A stretch of 64,000 bases of DNA from Lachnospiraceae bacterium MD308 (GCA_010206225.2 VIQU02000010.1:1-64000), one strand, 5' to 3'. Shown: positions 25,084 to 35,192, numbered from the stretch's first letter. Notes: generated by a model not told the origin, from the sequence alone. A program made the numbers and translations.

Positions 25084-25491
25084 CTAATTAAATATTACAT
25101 TCTTGTCGCTGTATTCCATTTTAACGATCACATATGGGTATGTCTTTCCCTCTATGATCTCTTCATCCTTCGGCGGTCCCAAAAGATTTGTCTTTAGATA
25201 AATCGCATTCTTTGCCTCATAGCATTCCTTGACCTCCACACTGTATCCGCTCGTCTCCTGACTGCCATATCCCTGCGCTATGTACAGATAACCATTATCT
25301 GCATAACTAATCTCAAATGTCTTTTCTTTTTTATCATCAATCTTCTTCTGAAGCTCCTCGGGAACGTCATGAGAATCCACCACCGTAAACTCAACATCTC
25401 GAAGCTTCTCTTTATCCTCTTTTTTCACGGAACATGCACACAGAAAAAACATGCATCCAGTAAGAAGTATGTACAGACCTGTCTTTTTCAT
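25084..25491 (-). CDS. PrcB C-terminal-like lipoprotein
   Basis: 135 residues with a lipoprotein signal (MKKTGLYILLTGCMFFLCAC, lipobox LCAC, Cys20). A domain with GYGSQETSGYSVEVKECYEA near 76-95 resembles the PrcB_C (protease complex) family, whose GxxxTGGYxI pattern is typical. It is placed 15 bp upstream of the SPOCS-LysM gene on the same strand. The function is not established; extracytoplasmic anchoring is seen directly. Confidence 0.7.
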   Translation of the reverse strand: MKKTGLYILLTGCMFFLCACSVKKEDKEKLRDVEFTVVDSHDVPEELQKKIDDKKEKTFEISYADNGYLYIAQGYGSQETSGYSVEVKECYEAKNAIYLKTNLLGPPKDEEIIEGKTYPYVIVKMEYSDKNVIFN

Positions 25492-25624
25492 CTACACTCC
25501 ACAGACATATTCTCATTAATATCATACACAGGCTTTCTATGAAAAATTCCTTTTTATTATGTAAACTGAAAATTTATGTGTTATACTATTAGCATTAAAT
25601 GGCAATATAAGGAGACTATAGTAT

Positions 25625-27133
25625 ATGAACAATCGAAACAGAATGTCCGGTATCCTGTTGCATCCGACTTCCCTGCCATCCCCTTACGGGATCGGGGACC
25701 TTGGAAAAGAGGCATACGAATTCATTGATTTTTTAGAAATGTCGGGCCAACACATCTGGCAGATTCTGCCTCTCACACATACAGGCTTCGGTGATTCCCC
25801 ATATCAGAGCTTTTCCGCTTTTGCAGGACAGCCGCTGCTTATCAGCCCGGATCATCTTGCAGAGCTTGGACTTTTGGAACGCTTTGAACTTAAAAACTGT
25901 CCTGTTACTGATGAAGAGCAGATTGATTATGGTGTGATCATCCCGTGGAAGCATTTGATCTTACGGCTTGCTTACGACCGTTTTCTCACAAGAGATACTG
26001 TTGATGTAAAGCTTAAGAGAAAATTACATGATTTCTGTGAAGAGAACAATTACTGGCTTGAGGATTATTCCTTTTTTATGGCATGCAAAGATATTCATGC
26101 CGGAAAAAGCTGGCTTGAATGGGAGGACAAGTACCGTTTTCCAACGGACGAATTGAAAAATGAATTGAGGGAAACTCTCTTTGAGGATATCGGTTACTAC
26201 CAGTTCCTTCAGTTTCTGTTCTTTACCGAATGGAGCGCATTAAAACAATATGCCAATGAACACGGCGTTCAGATCATCGGAGATATCCCGATCTTTGTAT
26301 CAATGGACAGCGCTGACGTATGGGCGAACCAGAATCTTTTCCAGTTGGATGAGAAAGGATATCCGCTTACCGTCGCAGGAGTTCCGCCGGATTATTTTTC
26401 CGCTACCGGACAGCTTTGGGGTAATCCTCTGTATAACTGGCCGGTCCATGAAGCGGACGGCTTCTCATGGTGGATCAAAAGAATCAAGAGCCAGCTTAAG
26501 AACCTTGACATCTTACGGATCGACCATTTCCGCGGCTTTGAAAGTTACTGGTCCATTCCTTACGGGGAAGAGACCGCAATTAATGGAGAATGGATAAAAG
26601 CGCCCGGGAAGCAGCTATTCGAAGCGATCGAGCATGACCTTGGCAAGAATCTTCCGATCATTGCGGAAGACTTAGGCATTATCACAGAGGAAGTCACGGC
26701 TCTGCGGACAGCTTTCCATTTCCCTGGCATGAAGATTCTGCAGTTTGCATTTGAGTCTACAGGTGAAAGCGATTACCTCCCTCACCAGTTTACATCGCCC
26801 CGATGCGTATGCTATACCGGCACTCATGACAATGATACAACCTGCGGGTGGTACCGCACTCTCCATGCAGACTGCAAAAAGAAAGTGCAGCTTTATACCA
26901 ATACAGAACCCGGAAAAGACATCAGCCGCAATATGATAAGGCTCTGTCTCGGAAGCATTGCAATGTACGCAATCTTCCCTCTGCAGGATGTACTCGCACT
27001 TGGCAGCGAAGCGCGTATGAACATACCGGGTATTGCCGCAGGCAACTGGAGCTGGCGGTGTAAAAAAACCGCCCTTACTTCCACTCTTGCTAAAGAGCTG
27101 AAAGAACTTACCATCTTATATGGAAGATACTAA
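25625..27133 (+). CDS. malQ: 4-alpha-glucanotransferase (amylomaltase, GH77)
   Basis: 502 residues with the GH77 core: GILLHPTSLPSPYGIGDLG (9-27), the nucleophile region DILRIDHFRGFESYW near 294-308, the acid/base region IIAEDLGIITEEV near 345 and the stabilizing TGTHDNDTT near 398. It transfers maltooligosaccharide units in glycogen/starch metabolism. A good ribosome site (AAGGAG) precedes the ATG. The plsC-like gene follows closely. Confidence 0.95.
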   Translation: MNNRNRMSGILLHPTSLPSPYGIGDLGKEAYEFIDFLEMSGQHIWQILPLTHTGFGDSPYQSFSAFAGQPLLISPDHLAELGLLERFELKNCPVTDEEQIDYGVIIPWKHLILRLAYDRFLTRDTVDVKLKRKLHDFCEENNYWLEDYSFFMACKDIHAGKSWLEWEDKYRFPTDELKNELRETLFEDIGYYQFLQFLFFTEWSALKQYANEHGVQIIGDIPIFVSMDSADVWANQNLFQLDEKGYPLTVAGVPPDYFSATGQLWGNPLYNWPVHEADGFSWWIKRIKSQLKNLDILRIDHFRGFESYWSIPYGEETAINGEWIKAPGKQLFEAIEHDLGKNLPIIAEDLGIITEEVTALRTAFHFPGMKILQFAFESTGESDYLPHQFTSPRCVCYTGTHDNDTTCGWYRTLHADCKKKVQLYTNTEPGKDISRNMIRLCLGSIAMYAIFPLQDVLALGSEARMNIPGIAAGNWSWRCKKTALTSTLAKELKELTILYGRY

Positions 27134-27155
27134 GATTAATGAGAGGTTACTACAA

Positions 27156-27890
27156 ATGTTAAGATTTATATGTGTCGTATTATTTCTTTTTCTGTTCCTT
27201 CTTTTCGGTATCCCCGTTCTGGGAATCGAATGGATCATCGGGAAGTTTAATAAAGAAAAAGCGGATTATCAGTGTCTGCGCATCGTACAGTGGGCATTTA
27301 AAAAGATTCTGGCGATTACGGGCGTTACCGTCACGGTGATCGGCGAAGAGAACATACCTGACGAACCGGTGCTGTTTATTGCAAACCACAGAAGTTATTT
27401 TGATATTCTGCTTACCTATTCACGATGTAAGAGACTCACTGGTTATGTAGCAAAAAAAGAAATGCTGAGATATCCCGTACTGCGCATCTGGATGTTACGG
27501 CTTCACTGTCTGTTTCTGGACCGCGAGAACATGAAGGAAGGGCTTAAGACGATCATTCAGGCAATCGACTATGTAAAAAATGGTATTTCTATCTGCATTT
27601 TCCCCGAAGGAACACGAAATGACGGCGAAGAATTAAGTCTCCTCCGCTTTCACACCGGTTCCTTCAGAATCGCCGAAAAAAGCGGCTGCGCTATCGTGCC
27701 TGTCAGCATGAACAACACCGCCTCCATCTTTGAAAACCATTTTCCGATCATAAAAAAAACACACGTTATTTTGGAATATGGAAAACCGGTGTACCCCGAA
27801 GACCTTGATAAAGAAACACGCAGGCACCTTGCCTCGTACTTTCAGGATATCATACAGGAAACGATCCATAGAAATCAGGAACTCGTGTAG
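27156..27890 (+). CDS. plsC: 1-acyl-sn-glycerol-3-phosphate acyltransferase
   Basis: 244 residues from the ATG at 27156. The frame opens at 27120 inside malQ, but only the later ATG has a ribosome site (GAGAGG). An N-terminal membrane helix (FICVVLFLFLFLLFGIPVLG) is followed by the acyltransferase motifs NHRSYFD (HX4D) and FPEGTR. It makes phosphatidic acid from lysophosphatidic acid at the membrane. Confidence 0.9.
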   Translation: MLRFICVVLFLFLFLLFGIPVLGIEWIIGKFNKEKADYQCLRIVQWAFKKILAITGVTVTVIGEENIPDEPVLFIANHRSYFDILLTYSRCKRLTGYVAKKEMLRYPVLRIWMLRLHCLFLDRENMKEGLKTIIQAIDYVKNGISICIFPEGTRNDGEELSLLRFHTGSFRIAEKSGCAIVPVSMNNTASIFENHFPIIKKTHVILEYGKPVYPEDLDKETRRHLASYFQDIIQETIHRNQELV

Positions 27891-27965
27891 AGAAACAGTT
27901 AGATATTTATTATTTCATGTATCGATGATATAATAGATTAAAATCAGATAAAGGAGACAATAAAC

Positions 27966-29420
27966 ATGAACCGTCAAGATTTAACCTTGTTGACAGATCT
28001 TTATGAATTGACTATGATGCAGGGTTATTATGAACAGGGGCAGAATGAAATCGTCGTATTTGACGTGTTTTTCCGCCAAAACCCATGCAGTAACGGTTAT
28101 TCCGTATGCGCAGGCCTCGCACAGGTAATTGACTACATTAAGAATCTGAACTTTACTTATGAAGATGTCGATTATCTGCGAAGCTTAAAGATTTTCAGCG
28201 AAGATTTCCTTCAGTATTTAAGCGGCTTTCATTTTAGCGGAGATATTTATGCTATCCCGGAAGGAACTGTAGTATTTCCTAAGGAGCCTCTTCTTAAAGT
28301 AATCGCACCGATCATGGAGGCACAGCTCGTTGAAACAGCAATTTTAAATATTATAAACCATCAGTCACTGATTGCCACCAAGACTTCCCGGATTGTCTTT
28401 GCTGCAGCCGGAGACGGCATCATGGAATTCGGTTTAAGGCGCGCGCAGGGACCGGATGCAGGACTTTACGGTGCGAGAGCAGCCATGATCGGCGGATGTG
28501 TCGGCACTTCTAATGTACTGGCCGGCGAGCTGTTCGATGTACCGGTTATGGGAACCCATGCCCATAGCTGGATCATGAGTTTTGAAGACGAATATACTGC
28601 CTTTAAAACTTATGCTAATCTCTATCCTGATAACTGCACGCTTTTGGTAGACACCTATGATACGTTAAAATCCGGTGTTCCAAATGCAATACGTGTTTTT
28701 CAGGAATTTAAAGATGCCGGAACGCCCCTCAAAAAGTATGGTATCCGTCTTGACAGCGGCGACCTTGCATATCTTTCAAAAGAAGCCCGCAAGCTGCTTG
28801 ATGAAGCCGGATTGCCAGAGGCTACCATCTGTGCTTCTAATGATTTGGACGAGTATCTCCTTCATGACCTTAAGATCCAAGGCGCCGCGATCAATTCGTG
28901 GGGAGTCGGCACGAATCTGATCACTTCCAAAGACTGCCCGTCCTTTGGAGGTGTCTATAAGCTTGCAGCCATTATGGACAAGGACGGTACATTTGTTCCG
29001 AAGATAAAGATTTCCGAAAATACAGAAAAAATCACCAATCCAGGCAACAAGACAATCTATCGTATCTATGATAGAATGACAGGAAAAATGAAAGCTGATT
29101 TAATCTGTTTTGTTGGGGAAACGTATGATACTTCTGATGATCTTCTTCTTTTTGATCCGGTTGACACATGGAAAAAGACGAAGCTTCCCGGCGGCTCTTA
29201 CACTATGAGAGAGATCATGGTTCCCATCTTCCGCAAAGGAGAATGTATCTACCAGTCTCCTTCCGTTTCGGATATTGCAAAATATTGTAAAAAAGAAAAA
29301 GACACTTTATGGGAAGAGACAAAACGTCTTTTCTACCCGCACACAGTTCATGTAGATTTGTCAAGAAAGCTTTACAATGTCAAAAAAGCTTTGCTTGACC
29401 AGATGAATAAACCAGATTAA
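27966..29420 (+). CDS. pncB: Nicotinate phosphoribosyltransferase
   Basis: 484 residues, full length. It starts LLTDLYELTMMQGYYEQG and carries EFGLRRAQGPDAGL near 158, GTHAHSWIMSFEDEYTAF near 197 and GIRLDSGDLAYLSKEAR near 260, all typical of NAPRTase. It converts nicotinate and PRPP to nicotinate mononucleotide in NAD salvage. It is followed by murF 13 bp later, so the two are likely co-transcribed. Confidence 0.93.
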   Translation: MNRQDLTLLTDLYELTMMQGYYEQGQNEIVVFDVFFRQNPCSNGYSVCAGLAQVIDYIKNLNFTYEDVDYLRSLKIFSEDFLQYLSGFHFSGDIYAIPEGTVVFPKEPLLKVIAPIMEAQLVETAILNIINHQSLIATKTSRIVFAAAGDGIMEFGLRRAQGPDAGLYGARAAMIGGCVGTSNVLAGELFDVPVMGTHAHSWIMSFEDEYTAFKTYANLYPDNCTLLVDTYDTLKSGVPNAIRVFQEFKDAGTPLKKYGIRLDSGDLAYLSKEARKLLDEAGLPEATICASNDLDEYLLHDLKIQGAAINSWGVGTNLITSKDCPSFGGVYKLAAIMDKDGTFVPKIKISENTEKITNPGNKTIYRIYDRMTGKMKADLICFVGETYDTSDDLLLFDPVDTWKKTKLPGGSYTMREIMVPIFRKGECIYQSPSVSDIAKYCKKEKDTLWEETKRLFYPHTVHVDLSRKLYNVKKALLDQMNKPD

Positions 29421-29433
29421 AAGGAGAAGAAGG

Positions 29434-30804
29434 ATGAAGAATCTTACTCTGGAAAATATTACAAAAGCCTGCTGCGGAACTTATCACGGCGATCCGTCCA
29501 AGCTTGACAAAAAAGTTGCGAATGTCGTGATTGACAGCCGCAAGGTAGAAAAAGATTTTTTATTTGTAGCCATTGACGGTGAAAGAGTGAATGCCCACAA
29601 ATTCATTCCTGATACCATTGAAAAAGGCGCATTGTGCGTTGTATCCCATGAAGATCTGGGCGAGACGGATTTTCCGTATATTCTTGTAGAATCCACGGGC
29701 CAGGCATTGCTTGATATTGCTAAGCTCTACCGCGATTCTTTTGATGTAAAAGTTGTAGGCGTCACAGGAAGCGCAGGCAAGACCAGCACAAAAGAAATGA
29801 TTGCCTCCATCCTCGCGCAAAAGTACAATGTACACAAAACTCTCGGCAATTTCAATAATGAATGGGGGCTTCCGATTACAATCTTCGAAATGAACGAATC
29901 CCATGAAGCAGCTATTCTGGAGATGGGCGTCAATCACTTTGGAGAAATGCGTCGTCTGTCTTCCGTTGCAAGTCCGGACGTCTGCGTAATTACCAATATC
30001 GGAATTGCTCATCTTGAGTTTTTCAAAACAAGAGAAGGAATTCTTCAAGAGAAGTCCCAGATGATACAGGATATGAAAAACGGAGGTACTATTATCCTGA
30101 ACGGAGATGATGATCTTCTCTCTAGGATGGGACCTGTAAAGGGCATTGATCCCGTTTTCTTCGGGATTAGCGAGGATTGCGAATTCTATGCATCTGACTT
30201 AAAATCCGCGGGGCTTAGAGGAACAGAATGCACTCTTCATCTCCCTTCCGGGGAAAGCTTTCGCTGCTTAGTCCCCCTTCCGGGCATCCACATGATATCG
30301 AATGCCCTTGCCGGGGCAGCTGTCGGATACTCACTCGGTCTTACTTCAGAAGAAATAAAGCAGGGAATTGAAAATCTCCCTTCTATGCCGGGGCGGAACA
30401 ACATTATATCTACTGATAAACTCGTTATTCTGGACGACTGCTACAATGCCAATCCAATCTCTACAAAGGCATCTATTGATGTTCTAACCATGGCCATTGG
30501 CCGTAAAGTCGCAATTCTTGGGAATATGGGAGAACTTGGCGAAGGTGAAAAGCAGCTGCACTTTGAAATCGGCGCTTATGCTGCTTCACAGAAAATTGAC
30601 CTTATTTGCGGCGTCGGTGAACTGGCAAAGTATATCATTGCAGGAGCAAAAGATGATCCCGTCACAGAAACTCTTTGGTTTAAGACAAAGGAGGATTTTC
30701 TGGATACTATGAAAAATATTATCAGAGAAGGAGATAATGTACTTGTAAAGGCATCTCACGGTATGCAGTTTCCTAAGCTTGTAGACGCATTAAAAGAATT
30801 ATAA
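29434..30804 (+). CDS. murF: UDP-MurNAc-tripeptide-D-alanyl-D-alanine ligase
   Basis: 456 residues. The Mur ligase ATP loop is GVTGSAGKTSTKEM at 109-122. The central-domain motif is AILEMGVNHFGEM near 150-162, and the C-terminal domain contains ILDDCYNANPISTKASID near 332. It adds D-Ala-D-Ala to the UDP-MurNAc tripeptide in cytoplasmic peptidoglycan synthesis. It is the last gene before a strong bidirectional terminator. Confidence 0.93.
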   Translation: MKNLTLENITKACCGTYHGDPSKLDKKVANVVIDSRKVEKDFLFVAIDGERVNAHKFIPDTIEKGALCVVSHEDLGETDFPYILVESTGQALLDIAKLYRDSFDVKVVGVTGSAGKTSTKEMIASILAQKYNVHKTLGNFNNEWGLPITIFEMNESHEAAILEMGVNHFGEMRRLSSVASPDVCVITNIGIAHLEFFKTREGILQEKSQMIQDMKNGGTIILNGDDDLLSRMGPVKGIDPVFFGISEDCEFYASDLKSAGLRGTECTLHLPSGESFRCLVPLPGIHMISNALAGAAVGYSLGLTSEEIKQGIENLPSMPGRNNIISTDKLVILDDCYNANPISTKASIDVLTMAIGRKVAILGNMGELGEGEKQLHFEIGAYAASQKIDLICGVGELAKYIIAGAKDDPVTETLWFKTKEDFLDTMKNIIREGDNVLVKASHGMQFPKLVDALKEL

Positions 30805-30825
30805 TATCATGTTTTATAACTACGA

Positions 30826-30886
30826 AAAAAGTATCTATATTCTCCGCTTGATATCTAAAATAATGTCTGGAATATAGATACTTTTT
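30826..30886. terminator. Bidirectional terminator between murF and the DUF624 gene
   Basis: AAAAAGTATCTATATTC (30826-30842) pairs perfectly with GAATATAGATACTTTTT (30870-30886). The A/T runs allow termination in both directions. The second arm touches the DUF624 stop codon. Confidence 0.85.
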
Positions 30887-31487
30887 ATAAAAATGATCGA
30901 AAAATTGCATTCAACAAAAATGAAACAGCATATCCGACTAATGCTACCCCTATTACATTCCAAATGATCGCTCCGTATAAAATGGTTGCCTGATTAAGAA
31001 AAGTAACGACTATACACATAATCACGATTACCATAACCATAACTGCGGCAGGTAATTTTGATGCAGGAATCAAGACTGCGTTTTTAAACATCCGTAATGT
31101 TGTATTTTCAAATTTGGCAATTAACGGAAATATAAAGATAACTTCCATAATATAAAACAAAGATACTATAGAAATCAAAACAAAACCGACATTTCTAATA
31201 GTACCTTTTGCATTGAAAATAATTGTAATATCTATTGCAATAAACGCTCCGATAATTAACAAAATTATCCATACAATCGTACTCTGTCTGAAATTTTTCT
31301 TAAATGCGCTCAAAAATCCACGCAATATATAACCTTCTTCATTTTCCGTCATTTTCAGCAGCACTGTATATAGCGCCGTTATCGACGCACCGATTGTTAT
31401 CACCGGCAAGGAGCATACAATAAATAAGATATTTAAAAGAATAAGATCAAAAATCTTTGTAAGTATTCGTACAATAATATTATCCAT
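30885..31487 (-). CDS. DUF624 (YesL-type) membrane protein
   Basis: 200 residues with about five membrane segments. The family signature is at the N-terminus (LLNILFIVCSLPVITIGASITALY) with a conserved helix LRGFLSAFKKNFRQST in the loop. YesL-like proteins sit in many Firmicute carbohydrate ABC operons and their role is unresolved. Here it closes the Amadori-compound operon, 77 bp downstream of frlB. Confidence 0.85.
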   Translation of the reverse strand: MDNIIVRILTKIFDLILLNILFIVCSLPVITIGASITALYTVLLKMTENEEGYILRGFLSAFKKNFRQSTIVWIILLIIGAFIAIDITIIFNAKGTIRNVGFVLISIVSLFYIMEVIFIFPLIAKFENTTLRMFKNAVLIPASKLPAAVMVMVIVIMCIVVTFLNQATILYGAIIWNVIGVALVGYAVSFLLNAIFRSFL

Positions 31488-31564
31488 CTCAATATATCCC
31501 CTTTATAATTTTAACCAGTCCTAGGACAGGGTATTTTAATTATCCCTGTCCCAGATAGGATTTC

Positions 31565-32545
31565 TTAATATTCTACCTTCCACATATAACGGCGTGTTGT
31601 ATAATCTACCCCTGCAGCCTTTGAAAGACACTTCATATATACATTATTCAATATCGGCGTAAATAAAAGATGGTTAAAGTATTCTGATACGGAATCCTTC
31701 AGATTATTAAGTCCTAATTCCTTTGCGTCCAGTATATATACTTTATCTCCGGCATACTTCTTCATAAATGTAATTGCTCTTTCATCTGCTTTTCTTGTCC
31801 TTCCATCCGCAATCAGCAGGAAGAATGCTTCATTTTTATCTGTGATCTCAAACGGGCCGTGGAAGAAATCACAACTATTAAATGTAGGAGAGTGAATCTG
31901 AAGCATCTCCAGAATATTGCAAGTGGAGAAAATATGTCCTGAACCATATGCCGGACCGCTTGCCAGAACAGTAATAACCCTTTCATCTTTCATCTGATCT
32001 GCCCATTTTTCTGCCAGCGGTCTGCAATATTCTCTTGCTTTTTCATATGCCGGCTGAATTTTGGTAAATGCGTCCATTGCATCCTCATAATTATCATAGC
32101 CTTCAATGATATCTACGATTGCCATAGCGATACGAAGTGCATTGCCTGCATTAGTCTTACTCTGATCTTTATCATCTTCCCATATACTCCCATATTGTAC
32201 ATTATAATCACATACCTCTGTAAGTTCAGATTCTTCCACATATTGACTGATCGTAACTGCTCCCAGATCCTTTGCCACCTTTGCAGCTTCAATCGTCTCC
32301 TTTGTTCCTCTCATAGAGGTAACTACTACAATAGAATTCTTTCCTACTCGCTTCGGAGGAGCATATACAAACTCGCTGCTTGTTATCATCTGGGAACGGA
32401 CAACCGCAGACTCTCTGTCCATAAAATACTGTGCTGCGTAGTGGCCGTCATGTGAGCCGCCGGCCGCAACCCATACTACGTTTTTAATGCCTCCGACAGG
32501 CTCCATATCTTTAATGATTTTTTCGATAAGTTCTCTGATTTCCAT
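31565..32545 (-). CDS. frlB: SIS-domain deglycase, FrlB-like
   Basis: 326 residues with two SIS domains (VVWVAAGGSHDGHYAAQYF at about 23-41; VITVLASGPAYGSGHIFS near 194). The FrlB-like segment CDFFHGPFEI near 225 and the C-terminal YTTRRYMWKVEY match fructoselysine-6-phosphate deglycases, which split the phosphorylated Amadori compound into glucose-6-phosphate and the amine. A related glucoselysine-6-phosphate activity (GfrF-type) cannot be excluded. The neighbours (kinase, epimerase-like protein, ABC importer) support the pathway. Confidence 0.8.
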   Translation of the reverse strand: MEIRELIEKIIKDMEPVGGIKNVVWVAAGGSHDGHYAAQYFMDRESAVVRSQMITSSEFVYAPPKRVGKNSIVVVTSMRGTKETIEAAKVAKDLGAVTISQYVEESELTEVCDYNVQYGSIWEDDKDQSKTNAGNALRIAMAIVDIIEGYDNYEDAMDAFTKIQPAYEKAREYCRPLAEKWADQMKDERVITVLASGPAYGSGHIFSTCNILEMLQIHSPTFNSCDFFHGPFEITDKNEAFFLLIADGRTRKADERAITFMKKYAGDKVYILDAKELGLNNLKDSVSEYFNHLLFTPILNNVYMKCLSKAAGVDYTTRRYMWKVEY

Positions 32546-32549
32546 AGTT

Positions 32550-33389
32550 CTATATCTCCTTTTTTATATATTCTTTTAATCTGATAAATGATGTCTCCAT
32601 TGCAGCATGCGGATTTTTTACATATTTATCATTCAAAATTTCAAGACTCAGCGGACCGCTATACTCTGCCTCATCCAACCTCTTTAACATATCTGGCAGA
32701 TCAAGACACCCTTCTCCCAATATTAAATGACCATTAGGAATACCATCTGCCACATGTACATGACATAGATTCCCTTCCAGATCATCGATCGCCTGCTTCA
32801 TAGTCTCTCCGGAATATCCTAATGTAGCGGTATCGATCATTCCCTTTATGGCTGGCGAATCAGTTTCCCGAATCATACGGACAACATCTTTAGAATTATG
32901 CGTTGTGGTATATTCTCTCGGAGATGTCTCAAGTACCAGCTTTATGCCATAGCTTTCCGCAAAGCTTCCTAAGATTCCTAACGACTCCACAGATCTTCTC
33001 CATACAATCTGCTCATCCTCATCAAGGGTTCCGTACCCAGCCAAAACCACTATGTATTCAGCTCCCATTTCCGAAGCATATTGAATTGATTTTTTAAAAA
33101 TATCTATGCTTCTTTTTCTTGCATTTATATCTAAAGCTGCGATATTTACCGGATATGAACACTGTTCCGGAGTAAAGCAGACTACATTTAACTCGTTATC
33201 AGCTAATTTTTTGATAATCCTCTTTACATCCCAGTAGCTTACGTCATCCAGATGAAAATGCGGAAAACATGCATAAAATTCAATAGCAGACGCTCCCATA
33301 CGATTCAGTGATTCAAAAGCATAGTCCAGAGAATACCTGTAATACGGATAGTTTGATGCCAAGATCTGTGATTCCTTCAAATTTTTCAT
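32550..33389 (-). CDS. frlC: Xylose-isomerase-like TIM barrel, FrlC-like epimerase
   Basis: 279 residues of the AP-endonuclease-2/sugar epimerase barrel: SAIEFYACFPHFHLDDV near 35-51, IVVLAGYGT near 110, VLETSPREY near 152, KGMIDTATLG near 184 and SLEILNDKYVKNPH near 251. E. coli FrlC is the fructoselysine 3-epimerase, and position between permease and frlB fits. The substrate specificity is inferred only from context. It ends 4 bp before frlB. Confidence 0.75.
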   Translation of the reverse strand: MKNLKESQILASNYPYYRYSLDYAFESLNRMGASAIEFYACFPHFHLDDVSYWDVKRIIKKLADNELNVVCFTPEQCSYPVNIAALDINARKRSIDIFKKSIQYASEMGAEYIVVLAGYGTLDEDEQIVWRRSVESLGILGSFAESYGIKLVLETSPREYTTTHNSKDVVRMIRETDSPAIKGMIDTATLGYSGETMKQAIDDLEGNLCHVHVADGIPNGHLILGEGCLDLPDMLKRLDEAEYSGPLSLEILNDKYVKNPHAAMETSFIRLKEYIKKEI

Positions 33390-33396
33390 ATACTTA

Positions 33397-34218
33397 CTAT
33401 CCTTTCACACCTCCGGCCGTAAGTCCCCGGATAAATTGCTTCTGAAGGATCAGGAATATAATGATCAACGGTACGGAAGCGATTACCATTCCAGCCATCA
33501 GCATACACCAGTTAGTAGTTGTCGTACCCTGAAGGTTTACAAGTCCTACCGGAATAGTCTTCTTAGCTGTAGACTCCAAAAGTACATTCGCAAACATAAG
33601 CTCATTCCATACTGCTCGGAAACTTACAATAGCACATGATGCAATGATCGGTTTACTGAGCGGCATGATAATCTTCCAAAATACCTGCCTTGTTTTTGCA
33701 CCGTCAATATATGCCGATTCATCCAGACTGATACTGATATCCTTATAAAATGTCATGATCAGGAACGTAGCAAATGGTATACGAAATGCTCCTGTAATAA
33801 GCATCATTCCAATATAGGAATCATACAGACCGATAACCTTTGCCATTTTAAATAAAGAAATCACTGCCGACTGCGGCGCAAGCATCAATCCGCCAAGTAT
33901 GATAATCACCCAAAACTTCTTTGTTTTAAATTTAACCCTTGAAATCGGATATGCTGCTAAACACGCAAGCAATGTTGACAGCACTGTTGAACCCACTGTA
34001 GTAATAACGCTGTTTTTAAAAAATGTTCCGATTCCTGCATTCCATGCATCTATATAATTATGAATCTGCCAAACCTCCGGAAGCTTCCACGGTTCCAAAA
34101 ACAGTTCCTTATTTGTCTTAAATCCTGTAAGCACCATCCAGATCAGCGGAAGGAAAATAATAATCGCAAACAGGATCAAAAGAACTATGATAACCACATG
34201 TCCTATCTTTTTGCCCAT
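33397..34218 (-). CDS. Carbohydrate ABC transporter permease (MalG-type)
   Basis: 273 residues with six membrane helices and the EAA loop motif (DESAYIDGAKTRQVFWKIIMPLSKP, about 177-201). It pairs with the MalF-type permease encoded 14 bp upstream. The operon lacks its own ATPase, so a shared MsmX-type ATPase is probably used, as is common for CUT1 systems. The expected cargo is an Amadori compound such as fructoselysine. Confidence 0.88.
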   Translation of the reverse strand: MGKKIGHVVIIVLLILFAIIIFLPLIWMVLTGFKTNKELFLEPWKLPEVWQIHNYIDAWNAGIGTFFKNSVITTVGSTVLSTLLACLAAYPISRVKFKTKKFWVIIILGGLMLAPQSAVISLFKMAKVIGLYDSYIGMMLITGAFRIPFATFLIMTFYKDISISLDESAYIDGAKTRQVFWKIIMPLSKPIIASCAIVSFRAVWNELMFANVLLESTAKKTIPVGLVNLQGTTTTNWCMLMAGMVIASVPLIIIFLILQKQFIRGLTAGGVKG

Positions 34219-34232
34219 ACTTTTTTCCTCCT

Positions 34233-35117
34233 TTAATCATCCTCTCCCAGATCATATCCCTTCATCTGGAATAGTCCCAGAACAAACGTTACAACGAATA
34301 CAAAAAACGCAATGGCCGACGCATATCCCATCTGATCATTTTTAAATCCTACCTGATAAAGATAAGTTGCCAGTGTCTGTGTTGCGCGCCCCGGTCCTCC
34401 GCTCGTCATAACATATACTTCATCATAAACACGAACCGCACCAGTGATAACAATAATCATATTGATCATGACAGTATCTTTCATAAGCGGAACCGTGATC
34501 CGAAAAAATTTCTGGATCGCATTTGCTCCGTCAATCTCTGCCGCCTCATATATATCATCAGATATGCTCTGCATAGCCACGATAAACAATACCACTGTAT
34601 ATCCTATATACTGCCATTGCGATGCAGCCGCCACTCCAAAAATCGCACTTTTCGCATTTCCGAGAATATCAATATTCGATGTGTCGATTCCAATAGCCTC
34701 TAACAAAGGATTGATCAGTCCAATAGACGGGCTGTATAGCATTTTGAATGTGATACCCGTTACTGTTACCATCAATAAAGATGGTATAAAATAAATCGTG
34801 CGAAAAACCGACTGCCATCTTCTTAAAAATTTACTTTCCAACACCGCCGCAATTACCAGTGAAAGTCCAATCTGGCACGCAACGGACATAACTGCAAATA
34901 CAAGATTGTTCTTAATCGCAATCCGAATCGTCTCATCCTGAAGCAGCTCTTTATAATATTTAAATCCCACATAAGAGACATCTGTCGTCATCGCTCCCCA
35001 CTTGTACAAGCTGTTCATAAAATTCAATATGATCGGCAGATATAAAAATATCAGAATAACGATCATTGCCGGCGCCATATAAATAATTGCGGTTTTTTTG
35101 CTACCTTTTCTTCTCAT
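34233..35117 (-). CDS. Carbohydrate ABC transporter permease (MalF-type)
   Basis: 294 residues with six membrane helices and the EAA motif YEAAEIDGANAIQKFFRITVPLMKD (about 190-214). The C-terminal part has SGGPGRATQTLATYLYQ, typical of CUT1 permeases. A hairpin lies between the binding protein gene and this gene, which probably lowers permease expression relative to the binding protein. Confidence 0.88.
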   Translation of the reverse strand: MRRKGSKKTAIIYMAPAMIVILIFLYLPIILNFMNSLYKWGAMTTDVSYVGFKYYKELLQDETIRIAIKNNLVFAVMSVACQIGLSLVIAAVLESKFLRRWQSVFRTIYFIPSLLMVTVTGITFKMLYSPSIGLINPLLEAIGIDTSNIDILGNAKSAIFGVAAASQWQYIGYTVVLFIVAMQSISDDIYEAAEIDGANAIQKFFRITVPLMKDTVMINMIIVITGAVRVYDEVYVMTSGGPGRATQTLATYLYQVGFKNDQMGYASAIAFFVFVVTFVLGLFQMKGYDLGEDD

Positions 35118-35168
35118 TTCTTCACTCCTTTTTCGAGTGGATCATACACTATTTTTAGTCAAAAATGA

Positions 35169-35192
35169 CGTGCCTGCCGTCAGCATGGCACG
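35169..35192 (-). terminator. Intra-operon hairpin between binding protein and permease genes
   Basis: CGTGCCTGC (35169-35177) pairs with GCA-t-GGCACG (35183-35192) around a 5-nt loop. On the minus strand it is followed by TCATTTTTGAC. The position suggests partial termination or 3' mRNA protection for the binding protein message. Confidence 0.6.
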
